Positions 1-8,694 are shown, numbered from the stretch's first letter. The stretch: 34,268 nucleotides of DNA from an uncultured Alphaproteobacteria bacterium (GCA_902826035.1 CADEDG010000020.1:1-34268), one strand, 5' to 3'. Numbers and translations: made by a program. Notes: a model not told the origin generated them from the letters alone.

Positions 1-55
1 TTAAAATCCGTTCGCCCAAAAGGCGGTGCGGGTTCAACTCCCGCCGCTCGCACCA
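1..55 (+). tRNA. tRNA-Leu(UAA), 3' part, cut by window start
   Basis: The visible part begins in the anticodon loop: U33 at position 1, anticodon TAA at 2-4, two As, then the 3' anticodon stem at 7-11. A long variable arm follows (CGCC 13-16 pairing with GGCG 22-25), which marks a class II tRNA (Leu or Ser). The T arm is 28-32 pairing with 40-44 around the loop TTCAACT. The acceptor 3' strand is 45-51, the discriminator is A52 and CCA is encoded at 53-55. Anticodon UAA makes it a leucine tRNA; the TTAAAATCC stretch is as in known tRNA-Leu(UAA). The 5' half lies outside the window, so the acceptor stem cannot be checked. Confidence 0.9.
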
Positions 56-71
56 GGGGGAAGACCGGATA

Positions 72-1049
72 TTGTCGAGATTCGCCGCCCCGCTTGTGTC
101 GCTCGCGCCGATGGCGGGCGTGACCGACATTCCGTTCCGTCGCCAGGTCAAGGCTTTCGGCGGGCGCTATTGCGTGTCGGAGATGGTGGCGTGCGAACAA
201 CTGGCGCGCGAGCGGATCGACATGGTGCGCCGCGCCGCGGGCGCGGGCGTGATTTCCCCTCTGGTTGTTCAAGTCGCCGGGCGTGAGCCCCGCTGGATGG
301 CGGAGGGCGCGCGTATGGCCGAGGCGGCCGGCGCTGATGTGATCGACATCAACATGGGTTGTCCGGCCAAGAGCGTCACCTCTGGCCTCTGCGGCTCTGC
401 GCTGATGCGCGACCCGGCCACAGCGCTGCGCCTGATCGAGGCGACGGTGGGAGCGACAACATTGCCCGTCACGCTGAAGATGCGCCTCGGCTGGGACCAT
501 GCGAGTTTGAATGCGCCTGAGATCGCCAGCAGCGCGCAAGCAGCGGGCGTGGCCATGCTCACCATACATGGCCGCACGCGAAATCAATTTTTCGCCGGCG
601 CCGCCGACTGGGCGGCGATCGCACCGGTGGTGGACGCCGTGACCATCCCGGTGATCGCCAATGGCGATATCAAAGATGCCGACGATGCGCGCCGCGCGCT
701 TTTGCTTTCAGGCGCGGCGGGCGTGATGATCGGGCGCGCCGCGCAGGGCCGGCCCTGGCTTCCTGGCGCTATCGAACATGCGCTCAAGCACGGCGGAGAA
801 GCCGCGCCGCCCACCCGCGCGACGCTGCTCGCTTCTTTGCTCGCGCTCTATGAGGATACTCTGGAATTCTACGATCGCGGACTTGGCGTGCGCGTAGCGC
901 GCAAGCACATCGCATGGACCATCGATGCGGTGTTAGGCGATGATGCGCGCAAGCGACGCAAGGCTATCTGCACGCTCGAAGACCCGCATCGCGTGCGCGA
1001 AGAATTGTGCGCGCTGTTTGATGGCGAGCCAGCGCGGTTCGCTGCGTAG
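72..1049 (+). CDS. dusB: tRNA-dihydrouridine synthase (DusB/NifR3 family)
   Basis: This cytoplasmic FMN enzyme reduces uridines in the tRNA D-loop to dihydrouridine with NAD(P)H. The 325-residue product has the usual family length. It shows APMAGVTD near residues 12-19, the FMN-barrel segment QVAGREP, and the active-site motif DINMGCP at 92-98 with the likely catalytic Cys97. Further on are TIHGRTR, the phosphate-binding NGDI and GVMIGRAAQGRPWL. The start is TTG at 72, with a GGGGGA stretch about 10 bases upstream; no in-frame ATG fits the conserved N-terminus. It begins 16 bases after a tRNA-Leu gene and may be read from the same transcript. Its stop faces the cysNC stop 16 bases away. Assignment to DusB rather than another Dus type is by overall resemblance. 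Confidence 0.92.
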   Translation: MSRFAAPLVSLAPMAGVTDIPFRRQVKAFGGRYCVSEMVACEQLARERIDMVRRAAGAGVISPLVVQVAGREPRWMAEGARMAEAAGADVIDINMGCPAKSVTSGLCGSALMRDPATALRLIEATVGATTLPVTLKMRLGWDHASLNAPEIASSAQAAGVAMLTIHGRTRNQFFAGAADWAAIAPVVDAVTIPVIANGDIKDADDARRALLLSGAAGVMIGRAAQGRPWLPGAIEHALKHGGEAAPPTRATLLASLLALYEDTLEFYDRGLGVRVARKHIAWTIDAVLGDDARKRRKAICTLEDPHRVREELCALFDGEPARFAA

Positions 1050-1065
1050 AAGCGAGGATCGGGTA

Positions 1066-2952
1066 TCAGTTCTGCTGCAGAGCCGCGACGATCAGCGAGG
1101 CGGCTTCGGCAGCATCGATTGCGGTGGTGTCGATGCGGACTTCCGGATGCTCGGGCGCCTCGTAGGGGCTATCGACACCTGTGAAATTGTTGAGTTTGCC
1201 CTCACGCGCCTTTTTGTAGAGGCCTTTGACATCGCGCCTCTCGGCCTCGGCGAGGGGTGTGTCGACAAACACTTCGAAGAATTCGCCTTCCGGCAACAAT
1301 GCGCGCGCCATTGCACGCTCTGCTCGGAAGGGCGAAATGAACGACACCAGCACAATCAGACCTGAATCCGCCATCAGCTTCGCCACCTCCGCCACGCGGC
1401 GGATGTTTTCGACGCGATCGGCGTCGGTGAAACCAAGATCGCGGTTGAGACCGTGGCGTAGATTGTCGCCGTCGAGCAGCACCGTGTGCTTGCCCAGCGA
1501 ATGCAGCTTCTTGTCAACGAGGTTGGCAATTGTCGATTTGCCTGCGCCGGAGAGTCCGGTGAACCAGAGCACTGCCGGTTTCTGCCCCATGATCTCGGCG
1601 CGTGCAGCTCGGGTGACCTCGAGCGACTGCCAGTGCACATTTTGAGCGCGACGCAATGCGAAGTGGATCAGGCCCGCAGCGACGGTCGCGTTGGTGGTGC
1701 GGTCGATCAGAATGAAGCCGCCCATGTCGGGGCTGATCTCATATGGATCGAATGCAATGGGTTGATCGAGGCTGATATTGCAAACGGCGATTTCGTTGAG
1801 TTCCAGCACCTTGCCCGAGAGGTGCTCGAGCGTGTTCACATTGAGCTTATGTTTGATCTCGGTGATCGTTGCGAAGGCGGATTTCGCGCCGATTTTGAGC
1901 CAGTAGGAACGACCGGGCAGGGCGCGTTCTTCGGCCATCCAGATCAACGTCGTCTCAAATTGATCGGAAACTTCGGGCGGAGCGTCGGCGGCGGCGATCA
2001 CGTCGCCGCGCGAGCAATCGAGCTCTTCGCTCAAGGTGAGCGTCACCGACTGCCCGGCGATCGCCTCAGCCAAGTCCCCGTCTTTGGTGACGATGCGCGC
2101 AATGGTGCTGGACTTGCCGGAAGGCGCGACGCGGACAGTGTCGCCGGGGCGTACTCGACCGCTCACGATCTGACCGGAGAAGCCGCGGAAATCGGCGCCC
2201 AGGCGGTTCACCCATTGCACCGGCAGGCGGAAGGGACCAGCGACCCGGCGCTCCGCGTCGACATCGACCGTTTCAAGATAAGGCAGGAGCGCGGGTCCAT
2301 CGTACCATGGCGCGGCGCCGCTCTTCGCAATGATGTTGTCGCCGTCCAATGCCGACATCGGGATGGCGACGATGTCCTCAAGGCCAGTCCGAGCGGCGAA
2401 CGCCCGATACTCTGCGCAGATGGCCTCGAACCGCCCGCGCGACCATTCGACGAGGTCCATCTTGTTCACCGCCAGAACAACGCGACGGATGCCCATGAGT
2501 GAGACAAGATAGGAATGGCGGCGCGTCTGCGTCAGCACGCCCTTCCGTGCATCGATCAGGACCACCGCGAGGTCCGCGGTCGATGCGCCAGTGATCATAT
2601 TGCGCGTGTATTGCTCGTGGCCCGGAGTGTCGGCGACAATGAATTTCCGCTTGTCGGTGGAAAAGAACCGATACGCCACATCGATGGTGATGCCTTGCTC
2701 GCGCTCGGCTGCTAGCCCATCGACCAGAAGCGAAAAATCAAGCGCGCCGTCTTGGGCGCCGGCCCTTTGGGAGTCCGCCTCGAGCGCAGCGAGCTGATCC
2801 TCGAAGACCATTTTCGAATCGTAGAGCAGGCGCCCGATGAGCGTGGACTTGCCGTCATCGACGCTGCCGCAAGTGATGAACCGCAACAGACTCTTCTTCT
2901 CGTGACCGTCGAGATAAGCTTCGATGTTGTCGGCGATCAGCTCGGAGGGCAT
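1066..2952 (-). CDS. cysNC: Bifunctional sulfate adenylyltransferase subunit 1 / APS kinase
   Basis: A fusion of the CysN GTPase and the CysC kinase, 628 residues. With CysD it makes adenosine phosphosulfate from sulfate and ATP, then phosphorylates it to PAPS for assimilation or sulfation. The CysN part has the G1 loop GSVDDGKST at 29-37, [10 protein letters not shown] (switch region), DTPGH at 108-112 and NKMD at 163-166, followed by EF-Tu-like beta-barrel domains. The CysC part starts near residue 450 with a second P-loop GLSGAGKST, then [19 protein letters not shown] and FVDTPL, all typical of active APS kinase. The fusion (NodQ-like) is common in alphaproteobacteria. The start ATG overlaps the cysD stop by one base, so the two are translationally coupled. 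Confidence 0.96.
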   Translation of the reverse strand: MPSELIADNIEAYLDGHEKKSLLRFITCGSVDDGKSTLIGRLLYDSKMVFEDQLAALEADSQRAGAQDGALDFSLLVDGLAAEREQGITIDVAYRFFSTDKRKFIVADTPGHEQYTRNMITGASTADLAVVLIDARKGVLTQTRRHSYLVSLMGIRRVVLAVNKMDLVEWSRGRFEAICAEYRAFAARTGLEDIVAIPMSALDGDNIIAKSGAAPWYDGPALLPYLETVDVDAERRVAGPFRLPVQWVNRLGADFRGFSGQIVSGRVRPGDTVRVAPSGKSSTIARIVTKDGDLAEAIAGQSVTLTLSEELDCSRGDVIAAADAPPEVSDQFETTLIWMAEERALPGRSYWLKIGAKSAFATITEIKHKLNVNTLEHLSGKVLELNEIAVCNISLDQPIAFDPYEISPDMGGFILIDRTTNATVAAGLIHFALRRAQNVHWQSLEVTRAARAEIMGQKPAVLWFTGLSGAGKSTIANLVDKKLHSLGKHTVLLDGDNLRHGLNRDLGFTDADRVENIRRVAEVAKLMADSGLIVLVSFISPFRAERAMARALLPEGEFFEVFVDTPLAEAERRDVKGLYKKAREGKLNNFTGVDSPYEAPEHPEVRIDTTAIDAAEAASLIVAALQQN

Positions 2953-3890
2953 CAGAAATACCCCTCCTGCTTCTTCCTCTCCATGGAGGCGCTCTGGTCT
3001 CGATCGATGACGCGGCCCTGCCGCTCGCTGGTGGCGGTCAGCAACATTTCCTGAATGATCGCGTTGAGAGTGTCGGCGACGCTCTCAATTGCGCCGGTAA
3101 GGGGATAGCAGCCAAGCGTACGGAAACGAATGCTCAGCATTTCCGGGCGCTCGCCGTCGTTGAGGCGCATGCGCTCGTCGTCGACCATGATGAGCGCGCC
3201 GTCGCGGCGCACTACTGGTCGTTGTGCGGCGAAATAGAGCGGCGTGATCGGGATGTTCTCGATGCGGATGTATTGCCAGATGTCGAGTTCGGTCCAGTTG
3301 GAGAGCGGAAAGACCCGTATCGATTCACCTTTTCGTTTTTTTGTATTGTACAGGCGCCAGAGCTCGGGGCGTTGATTTTTTGGATCCCAGCGGTGTGCTT
3401 CTGAGCGGAACGAGAATATCCGCTCCTTTGCGCGCGACTTCTCCTCGTCGCGACGCGCCCCGCCGAACGCCGCGTCGAAACCGTATTTGTCGAGCGCCTG
3501 TTTCAGGCCCTCTGTTTTCCAGAGATCGGTGTGCAGGGGGCCGTGGTCAAACGGGTTTATGTTGCGCGCGAGCGCGTCGGGATTTTGGTAGACCATAAGG
3601 TCAAATCCAAGTTGCTGCGGGATGGTTTCGCGCATCTCGTACATGGCGCGGAACTTCCATGTCGTGTCGATGTGCAGGAGCGGGAAGGGCGGTCTGGAGG
3701 GGTAAAATGCTTTCACCGCCAGGTGCAGCATCACCGCGCTGTCCTTACCCATGGAATAGAGCATCACCGGTTTGTCGCACTCGGCCACGACCTCGCGCAT
3801 GATGTGGATGCTCTCGGCCTCCAGACGCTGTAGGTGGGTCAGGCGCGCGTTATTTGCGGAAGTTTCGGTGTGCAATGTCGCAGCGTCCAT
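2952..3890 (-). CDS. cysD: Sulfate adenylyltransferase subunit 2
   Basis: The small catalytic subunit of heterodimeric ATP sulfurylase. It forms APS, driven by GTP hydrolysis in its CysN partner encoded directly downstream. The 312 residues match the family length. The PP-loop SMGKDS lies at residues 46-51, and the APS-binding segment [15 protein letters not shown] is clear. The [15 protein letters not shown] block and a C-terminal region ending in KKQEGYF are typical. It is the first gene of a minus-strand operon, and its stop overlaps the cysNC start by one base. No convincing promoter or Cys-regulator site was recognised in the 128 bases upstream. Confidence 0.96.
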   Translation of the reverse strand: MDAATLHTETSANNARLTHLQRLEAESIHIMREVVAECDKPVMLYSMGKDSAVMLHLAVKAFYPSRPPFPLLHIDTTWKFRAMYEMRETIPQQLGFDLMVYQNPDALARNINPFDHGPLHTDLWKTEGLKQALDKYGFDAAFGGARRDEEKSRAKERIFSFRSEAHRWDPKNQRPELWRLYNTKKRKGESIRVFPLSNWTELDIWQYIRIENIPITPLYFAAQRPVVRRDGALIMVDDERMRLNDGERPEMLSIRFRTLGCYPLTGAIESVADTLNAIIQEMLLTATSERQGRVIDRDQSASMERKKQEGYF

Positions 3891-3969
3891 GCCTGATCAT
3901 GCCCAGGGCTCGCCACAGGTTAGGGCGTGACCAAACATGGCGCAATGGTGGGCCAAATCCAACGCAAAA

Positions 3970-3993
3970 CCGCCGCGGATCGCTCCGCGGCGG
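3970..3993 (-). terminator. Rho-independent terminator of the exported-protein gene
   Basis: A perfect 10-bp inverted repeat, CCGCCGCGGA and TCCGCGGCGG, around a 4-base TCGC loop. On the minus strand the stem is followed by GTTTTGCG, a short U-run. It sits 26 bases after the stop of the minus-strand gene ending at 4019. It also separates that gene from cysD downstream, which must therefore have its own promoter. Confidence 0.75.
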
Positions 3994-4018
3994 CTGCTTT
4001 ATTGCTAGAAGCCGACGA

Positions 4019-4717
4019 TTAGAGTTCGCGGCTGATCGTGAAGTTCACGATGCTGTCGGCGCCAGAAATGTCCGTGTCGTGATAGCGGAGATCGACATTG
4101 AACCCATGCATGGCGTGGGAGACGCCGAGGTTCCAGGTGTCCCAATCGTCGCCGGCAAGGGCATTGTCGTCAAAGGTCTGCGTGCCCACTGCGGCGCTGG
4201 CGGACCAAGCGTCGTTGAATTTGAACGCGCCGTTTAATTCGTAATAGAGCGCCTCGCCGACTTCGCCGAAATATTCGGGCGAGTAGCCGAGTTGGGCGCC
4301 GACCGCGAATTGTTCGCTTAAGTCCATCGACGCGCCGACGAGGCCTTCGAAATAATCGAGTTCGCCGCCAACCAACGCATCATCGGCGTTCGGATAGAAG
4401 TATCCGACGAGGCTCAAATCCCAGCTGATTGGGCCTGTGGTCGGGGTGATGCCGACATAAGCGTCCATTTCCATCGAGGCAGTTTCCGTCGGCGCGCTGG
4501 CGCCGAAATTGACGTTCGAGCCCCAAACTCCGGCATAGACCATGTCGTTGGACCAATCGAAGCTGCCTTGAATGGCTGCGCCGCCGTCGGTTTGCGACAG
4601 GCCGCGAAACACGTAATCCGTGGTCATCGATACGGAGGCGGAAGTCTCTGCGTTGGCGGCGCCGACGCCGGCAATGCTCGCGCCGGCCAACATGGCGACG
4701 CCCATGATCTTTTTCAT
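4019..4717 (-). CDS. Exported beta-strand-rich protein, likely outer-membrane (TIGR02001-like)
   Basis: The 232-residue product starts with a signal peptide: MKK, a hydrophobic stretch, then cleavage probably after GAANA near residue 23. The mature part alternates hydrophobic and polar residues (SVSMTTDYVFRGLSQT, YAGVWGSNVNFG, NLGVSHAMHGFNVDLRYHDTDIS) and ends in an aromatic-containing strand, as in outer-membrane barrels. The VFRGLSQT segment after the signal peptide is characteristic of a conserved proteobacterial family of unknown function (TIGR02001). I chose the ATG at 4717 because AAGGA lies about 8 bases upstream; the longer reading from 4771 lacks a good site and would bury the signal peptide. 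Function unknown. A strong terminator follows at 3970-3993. Confidence 0.75.
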   Translation of the reverse strand: MKKIMGVAMLAGASIAGVGAANAETSASVSMTTDYVFRGLSQTDGGAAIQGSFDWSNDMVYAGVWGSNVNFGASAPTETASMEMDAYVGITPTTGPISWDLSLVGYFYPNADDALVGGELDYFEGLVGASMDLSEQFAVGAQLGYSPEYFGEVGEALYYELNGAFKFNDAWSASAAVGTQTFDDNALAGDDWDTWNLGVSHAMHGFNVDLRYHDTDISGADSIVNFTISREL

Positions 4718-4925
4718 ATTGCGCATCCTTTTTCCCCGCGGGCTTCTCCCCGCGCTAATGGCAAACATCACTTGTTAACGTGAACGACTGGTAAACTTCG
4801 TGACGGGTAACTGACGTGTGGCTGAAATGTCACGCCCGCCTATTCTGAGCCCGAAAACGCGCGGATAAAACAGGGAGCGGGGAAAACTCGCGCACTGTGT
4901 CGGCGCTGTGACAGCAGAGCGGGGT

Positions 4926-5324
4926 TCAAGCGCACTTAAGATCGGTCTTGGCGAAATCGGTTCCTTTGTAGAGCAGGGGCGCGTCGAGCGCTTTGGCGAG
5001 CGCATAAGCGAAACAATCGCCAAAATTCAGCCCCGCCGGGTGGCGGCCCTTGCCGTACCTCCGAAATCCCTCGCGCGCGAATTCGGCTTGGGTCTCGTCG
5101 AAGGCGACGACGGTAAGGCCGAGCGTGGCAAGTAATGCAAACTCAGACTCGAACATGATTTTTCCAGGCGCCTTGTCGCCCCCCTCGCAGACCATTGAGG
5201 ACTCAAAATAGTTGGCGGCGGAGATCGTAGACCGTCCGGCGCCTTCGATCGCCGATATGAACCGCACCCGTTCAGGCTCGCCCTTGACGATTGCGACAAC
5301 CGCGGATGAGTCTACGCAGATCAC
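4926..5324 (-). CDS. vapC: PIN-domain toxin (VapC family) of an XRE-PIN module
   Basis: A 132-residue PIN-domain protein, predicted Mg-dependent ribonuclease toxin. The four acidic residues of the active site are visible: D5 (CVDSSAV), E41 (NYFESSMV), D103 (NFGDCFAYALA) and D123 (LLYKGTDF). GDCFAYALAK...LLYKGTDFAKTDL is a familiar VapC C-terminal signature. The start is a GTG at 5324 overlapping the antitoxin stop in a GTGA, which indicates translational coupling. The same reading frame stays open far upstream, but that extension is low-complexity Arg-rich sequence opposite another gene and is not real. The partner is an HTH protein rather than the usual AbrB- or Phd-type VapB. Confidence 0.9.
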   Translation of the reverse strand: MICVDSSAVVAIVKGEPERVRFISAIEGAGRSTISAANYFESSMVCEGGDKAPGKIMFESEFALLATLGLTVVAFDETQAEFAREGFRRYGKGRHPAGLNFGDCFAYALAKALDAPLLYKGTDFAKTDLKCA

Positions 5325-5752
5325 TGCTCCGGCAGGCCATCTTCCCCGTAGCCGAGGATATCGTCTTCGCTCCGCGTGTTGGCGCCCGCCATCGCCCTGT
5401 AAGCGTCGCCGAGTTGAATGAGTTCTTGAATGATCCGGTCGCGCTCTTCTTGCGGAAGTTTGGGCGGCGGGTTGGCCTTGAGCGCGCGGGCTTCTTCGAG
5501 CGTGATGGAGCGCCACTGTGGGGGCCTGTGCTCGAACGGCGCGGGCGCGCTTTCGGCGACGCCGCGGGGTCGCGCTTTGCGCTCGGCTTCCGCGAGGAAC
5601 GCTTCGATCCTCTGCCACATATCGACGCGAAGCCTGTTCTTGCCATTCAAAATTCGTGAGACTTGGCCGTGGGTTATCCCTAAATACGTCGCCAGATCCG
5701 TGTGAGTGCGACCGATGCCCTTGAGGCGATCTTTCAATTGGCGCACATTCAT
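5321..5752 (-). CDS. XRE-type HTH antitoxin/regulator paired with PIN toxin
   Basis: A 143-residue protein with an N-terminal helix-turn-helix ([22 protein letters not shown], about residues 19-40). A charged linker follows, then a C-terminal region ([25 protein letters not shown] and following) that probably wraps the toxin. It overlaps the PIN toxin by 4 bases, which is the evidence for a toxin-antitoxin pair. I took the ATG at 5752; a second in-frame ATG at 5770 adds six residues, and neither has a strong ribosome site. Alternating CGCACA/TGTGCG half-sites run across the start codon, suggesting self-repression by this protein. The family pairing is inferred from context. Confidence 0.8.
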   Translation of the reverse strand: MNVRQLKDRLKGIGRTHTDLATYLGITHGQVSRILNGKNRLRVDMWQRIEAFLAEAERKARPRGVAESAPAPFEHRPPQWRSITLEEARALKANPPPKLPQEERDRIIQELIQLGDAYRAMAGANTRSEDDILGYGEDGLPEQ

Positions 5753-5769
5753 TGTGCGTTTTTCGCACA
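5742..5769. promoter_or_regulatory. Candidate operator: three alternating CGCACA half-sites
   Basis: CGCACA at 5742-5747, TGTGCG at 5753-5758 and CGCACA at 5764-5769 are separated by exactly 5 bases each (11-base period, about one helical turn). They form two overlapping perfect palindromes covering the antitoxin start codon (5750-5752). The site lies between the divergent antitoxin and queF genes. Spacing of one helical turn fits cooperative binding of HTH dimers. Binding by the adjacent XRE protein is inferred. Confidence 0.6.
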
Positions 5770-5788
5770 TTTTGGTAGGCTCGGCAAT

Positions 5789-6238
5789 ATGTCTGATCTC
5801 ACGCAGCTCGGCGGCAAGGCCGCCATCCCGACTAGCCCAGACACCGCCGTGCTCGAGCGCGCGCCCAATCCCCATCCGGGGACGCTCTACCTCGCGCGCT
5901 TCACCGCGCCGGAATTCACCTCCATCTGCCCAGTCACCAGCCAGCCCGATTTCGGCATTCTCATGCTCGATTACGCGCCCAAGGATTGGATCGTGGAGAG
6001 CAAGAGCCTGAAGCTGTTCCTGCAGAGCTTTCGCAATCACGGCGCCTTTCATGAGGACTGCACGCTTCACGTCGCCAAGCGGGTGGTCGAAGCCATCGAG
6101 CCCAATTGGCTGCGCATCGGCGGTTATTGGAACCCGCGCGGCGGCATGCCGATCGACGTGTTCTGGCAAACAGGCGCGCCGCCTGAAGGCTTATGGTTGC
6201 CCGAGCAGGGTGTGGCGACGTATCGGGGAAGGGGGTAG
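5789..6238 (+). CDS. queF: NADPH-dependent 7-cyano-7-deazaguanine reductase
   Basis: Reduces preQ0 to preQ1 in queuosine tRNA-modification synthesis. The 149-residue product is the short, single-domain (type I) form. It has the catalytic [13 protein letters not shown] segment with Cys47 and Asp54, the QueF signature ESKSLK at 70-75, and FHED near 87-90. The start is the ATG at 5789, which gives the usual family N-terminus; an upstream in-frame extension overlaps the toxin-antitoxin gene and is rejected. It is divergent from the XRE-PIN operon with only 36 bases between starts, so the CGCACA operator could also affect its promoter. nudC follows 11 bases downstream. Confidence 0.95.
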   Translation: MSDLTQLGGKAAIPTSPDTAVLERAPNPHPGTLYLARFTAPEFTSICPVTSQPDFGILMLDYAPKDWIVESKSLKLFLQSFRNHGAFHEDCTLHVAKRVVEAIEPNWLRIGGYWNPRGGMPIDVFWQTGAPPEGLWLPEQGVATYRGRG

Positions 6239-6249
6239 GTTCGGCGGCA

Positions 6250-7161
6250 ATGCTGCTCCCCAACAACCCGAATGCATTCACGCGTTCGCCACTCGACCGC
6301 GCCGGCCACCGCCGCGGCGATGCAGAATATCTGGCGCACGCGCTCGCGGCGGCTGAGACCAAGCTCATCCCGTTTCACAAGAACCGGCCCTTCGTGGTGG
6401 AAGCTGACGGCGGGGTCGCCTTGGGCTGGCTCAATGCGCAAGCGCGCGCCGCGCTTGCGCCTAGCGATGCGTTGACGTTGTTTCTCGGAGTCGACCGAGA
6501 TGGTTTGGCGCATTTCGCGTTCGACATCGCCGATGCGAGCGCGCTCGAGAGCATGGGCCGCTTCGACGATCTGCGCTCGTTCGGCGCCATCCTGCCGCGC
6601 GACGACCTCCCCATTCTCGGAACCGCGAAAAGCATCTTCGAGTGGCATGGCAGGCACAAATTCTGCGCCAATTGCGGTACGCCAACGCAAGTCGTGGAGG
6701 CTGGTTGGAAGCGTGAGTGCGCCGCATGCAAGGCAGAGCATTTTCCACGCTTCGATCCGGTGGTGATCATGCTGCCAGTGCGCGGTGATGCCTGCGTGCT
6801 GGGACGTCAGCCGACTTGGCCGCGCGGCATGCATTCCGCGCTCGCGGGGTTCGTCGAGCCCGGCGAGGCGATTGAGGAAGCGGTGGCGCGCGAGACGCTG
6901 GAGGAAGCGGGCCTGCGCGTGCGCGAAGTCAGTTTGCACTCCACGCAGCCCTGGCCGTTTCCCCATTCGCTGATGATCGGCGCGATAGCGATGGTGGAAA
7001 ACGACGACATCGTGGTCGACCCAAAGGAGTTGGAAAGCGCGCGCTGGTTCACGCGAGAGGAAGCGCGGCTATTGTTGGCGGGGAAGTTTCCCGGAGCGTT
7101 CTGCCCGCCGCCATTCGCGATTGCGCACCAATTGCTCAAGAGCTGGGTAGGGGATCCCTAA
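6250..7161 (+). CDS. nudC: NAD(H)/NADH pyrophosphatase, Nudix hydrolase
   Basis: Hydrolyses NAD(H) to NMN(H) and AMP; the E. coli family member also removes NAD caps from RNA 5' ends. The 303-residue product has an N-terminal domain, a zinc ribbon (Cys139, Cys142, Cys157, Cys160 in CANC...CAAC), and the Nudix box at 200-222 (GFVEPGEAIEEAVARE then TLEEAG). The NudC-specific STQPWPFPHS lies at 231-240. I chose the ATG at 6250; an ATG at 6193 in the same frame lies inside queF and gives an unrelated N-terminus. It follows queF by 11 bases and is probably cotranscribed. Its TAA overlaps the stop of the convergent metal exporter by 3 bases. Confidence 0.94.
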   Translation: MLLPNNPNAFTRSPLDRAGHRRGDAEYLAHALAAAETKLIPFHKNRPFVVEADGGVALGWLNAQARAALAPSDALTLFLGVDRDGLAHFAFDIADASALESMGRFDDLRSFGAILPRDDLPILGTAKSIFEWHGRHKFCANCGTPTQVVEAGWKRECAACKAEHFPRFDPVVIMLPVRGDACVLGRQPTWPRGMHSALAGFVEPGEAIEEAVARETLEEAGLRVREVSLHSTQPWPFPHSLMIGAIAMVENDDIVVDPKELESARWFTREEARLLLAGKFPGAFCPPPFAIAHQLLKSWVGDP

Positions 7162-8072
7162 TCGCATTCCACGCAATCGTCCGGTTTTTCGCGCTCGATC
7201 TGAACCGTCACGTGGGCGATGCCGAAGCGGCGGCTCGTGCTCTCGCGGAGTTCCGATAGGAACGCGTCATCTCCCCCTTCCGGGCGAACCACATGCGCGG
7301 TGAGCGCCGCGGCGTTCGCGCTCATCGCCCAGACGTGCAAATCGTGCACCGCGATCACGCCAGGCAGCGCCAGCAGGTGCGCGCGCACCGCGCCGACATC
7401 GACGCCGCGCGGCGCTGCGTCGAGCGCGAGATCGAGCGATTCTCGCAGCAATCCCCACGAGGACCACAAGATCATCGCCACAACCAGGATCGAAGTCACC
7501 GGGTCGATCCAACGCAGGCCGGTCGCCCAGATCGCGGCGCCCGCGACGATCACCGCCGCGGACACGCCAGCGTCGCCCAGCATGTGCAGGAACGCGCCCC
7601 GTGCGTTTACGTCGTTCTTTCGCCCCGCAAGAAACAGCATCGCCGTCGCGCCATTGATCACAACGCCAGCGCCGGCCGCCGCCATGACGATCAGCGGTAA
7701 AGTCTCCTCGGGCGCAGCGAGCCGGCGCACCGCCTCCCAGATCAACCCGCCTGAAACCGCCACCAGCACCAGCGCGTTCGCAAGTGCGGCCAACACCGTG
7801 GCTTTGGAGAACCCATAGGTGTGGCGCGCGCTGGCGCTTTGTTTCGCAAGCCATGCCGCTCCGCCCGCGAGCGCCAACCCGAGCACGTCGGAGAGATTGT
7901 GCGCGGCGTCGGACAGAAGTGCTGTCGAATTCGCGAACAAGCCGGCGGCGGCCTCGATTGCGACGAAGCCGAGATTGAGTGCGATTGCGATGCTATAACG
8001 TTTGTCGTTTGGCGCCGCGTGGTGGTGGTGGATGTCGTGGGGATCGTGCGTGTGGGCGTGAGAGCCGTGCAT
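7158..8072 (-). CDS. Cation diffusion facilitator family metal exporter (CzcD/ZitB-like)
   Basis: An inner-membrane proton-coupled antiporter exporting divalent metals such as Zn, Co or Cd. The 304-residue protein begins with a histidine-rich tail (HGSHAHTHDPHDIHHHH) and has about six transmembrane segments. Metal-site motifs are in TM2 (D55, H58, D62 in SDAAHNLSD) and TM5 (H163, D167 in HMLGD). The C-terminal cytoplasmic domain contains GVIAVHDLHVWAMS and ends with HVTVQIE and a Cys pair (DDCVECD). The His/Asp pattern is zinc-type, but the exact metal cannot be read from sequence. Its stop overlaps that of nudC on the opposite strand. Confidence 0.93.
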   Translation of the reverse strand: MHGSHAHTHDPHDIHHHHAAPNDKRYSIAIALNLGFVAIEAAAGLFANSTALLSDAAHNLSDVLGLALAGGAAWLAKQSASARHTYGFSKATVLAALANALVLVAVSGGLIWEAVRRLAAPEETLPLIVMAAAGAGVVINGATAMLFLAGRKNDVNARGAFLHMLGDAGVSAAVIVAGAAIWATGLRWIDPVTSILVVAMILWSSWGLLRESLDLALDAAPRGVDVGAVRAHLLALPGVIAVHDLHVWAMSANAAALTAHVVRPEGGDDAFLSELRESTSRRFGIAHVTVQIEREKPDDCVECD

Positions 8073-8114
8073 GCTTGTGTGTGACGCGGAATCAGGTCGG
8101 GTTCAACAGCTGGT

Positions 8115-8546
8115 TCAGTGCGGCTTTTCCACTTGCGTGAAGGCGCGCATGGTGTCGCGTTGAGCGATAATGAACGCTTTGCCGACGCGCCCATAGGCGC
8201 GGGTCACGTCAAGCATCGGCGTGACGAAATCGGCGGCCTCCGTGCGTGGGGGGCTTTCCGTTGTTGTTGTATCGGATTCTGGCGAAGCCTCGCCGTCCAG
8301 CGCCGTGGGCGCGTCCCACATCGCCAGCAGCGCATCTTGTTGCGCCCGCATTATGGCCCGCATGCTGTCTGAGCTGCTGCGCCAAGCTTGCAGCGTTGCT
8401 TGCGCGCCCTTGAGCGACGCCAGTGCGGAATTTTGCGGCGCCGTCAGCGCCCACCAATTCAGGGGATTGAGCGCCGGGAACGGCATCACCTGCAGCCAAG
8501 CCATGCCGTCGCTGGCCAAATTCGCCGCTTTTCGGGTTCGCGCCAT
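8115..8546 (-). CDS. Hypothetical protein, possibly phasin-like
   Basis: A 143-residue predicted soluble protein of unknown function. The start ATG at 8546 has GGAGG six bases upstream; the longer reading from 8597 is less likely. Near the N-terminus is an aromatic/Pro segment (WLQVMPFPALNPLNWW). After it comes an amphipathic helical region (MRAIMRAQQDALLAMW), a Ser/Thr/Glu-rich low-complexity linker, and a C-terminal helix (VTRAYGRVGKAFIIAQRDTMRAF). This helix-linker-helix pattern recalls polyhydroxyalkanoate granule phasins, but no diagnostic motif was found. It stands alone between a CDF exporter and rimO on the same strand. Confidence 0.7.
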   Translation of the reverse strand: MARTRKAANLASDGMAWLQVMPFPALNPLNWWALTAPQNSALASLKGAQATLQAWRSSSDSMRAIMRAQQDALLAMWDAPTALDGEASPESDTTTTESPPRTEAADFVTPMLDVTRAYGRVGKAFIIAQRDTMRAFTQVEKPH

Positions 8547-8642
8547 GACAACCTCCGCGCCCCCGCGGAGGGCAATGTGCGCTCTGGGGCGATGCACGCC
8601 TTGATTCGGCTCAAACCGCCCGCCTTATTTCTGTGCCGCCGC

Positions 8643-8694
8643 TTTCCCCTCATCCGGCGCTTCGCGCCACCTTCTCCCCTCAAGGGGAGAAGGA
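8643..8694. repeat. Palindromic intergenic repeat (REP-like) at the rimO 3' end
   Basis: Two hairpins in tandem: GGCGC TTC GCGCC (8656-8668), and a perfect 10-bp stem CCTTCTCCCC (8670-8679) with GGGGAGAAGG (8684-8693). The arrangement matches a repeat class widespread in alphaproteobacterial intergenic regions. It overlaps the end of rimO: the stop codon (8680-8682, minus strand) is in the loop and the last residues, FSP, are encoded by the palindrome. It might also act as a transcription terminator, though no U-run follows. Confidence 0.75.

Noticed and set aside
1486..2502. Plus-strand frame of 338 codons opposite cysNC
   Set aside because: It mirrors the highly conserved CysN coding sequence and shows no motif of its own.
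3891..3969. Sulfur-regulator site upstream of cysD
   Set aside because: No convincing palindrome or consensus was found by eye.
5325..5768. N-terminal extension of the PIN toxin frame upstream of its GTG start
   Set aside because: The extension overlaps the HTH antitoxin in another frame and is Arg/Pro-rich nonsense; the PIN domain begins at the GTG that overlaps the antitoxin stop.
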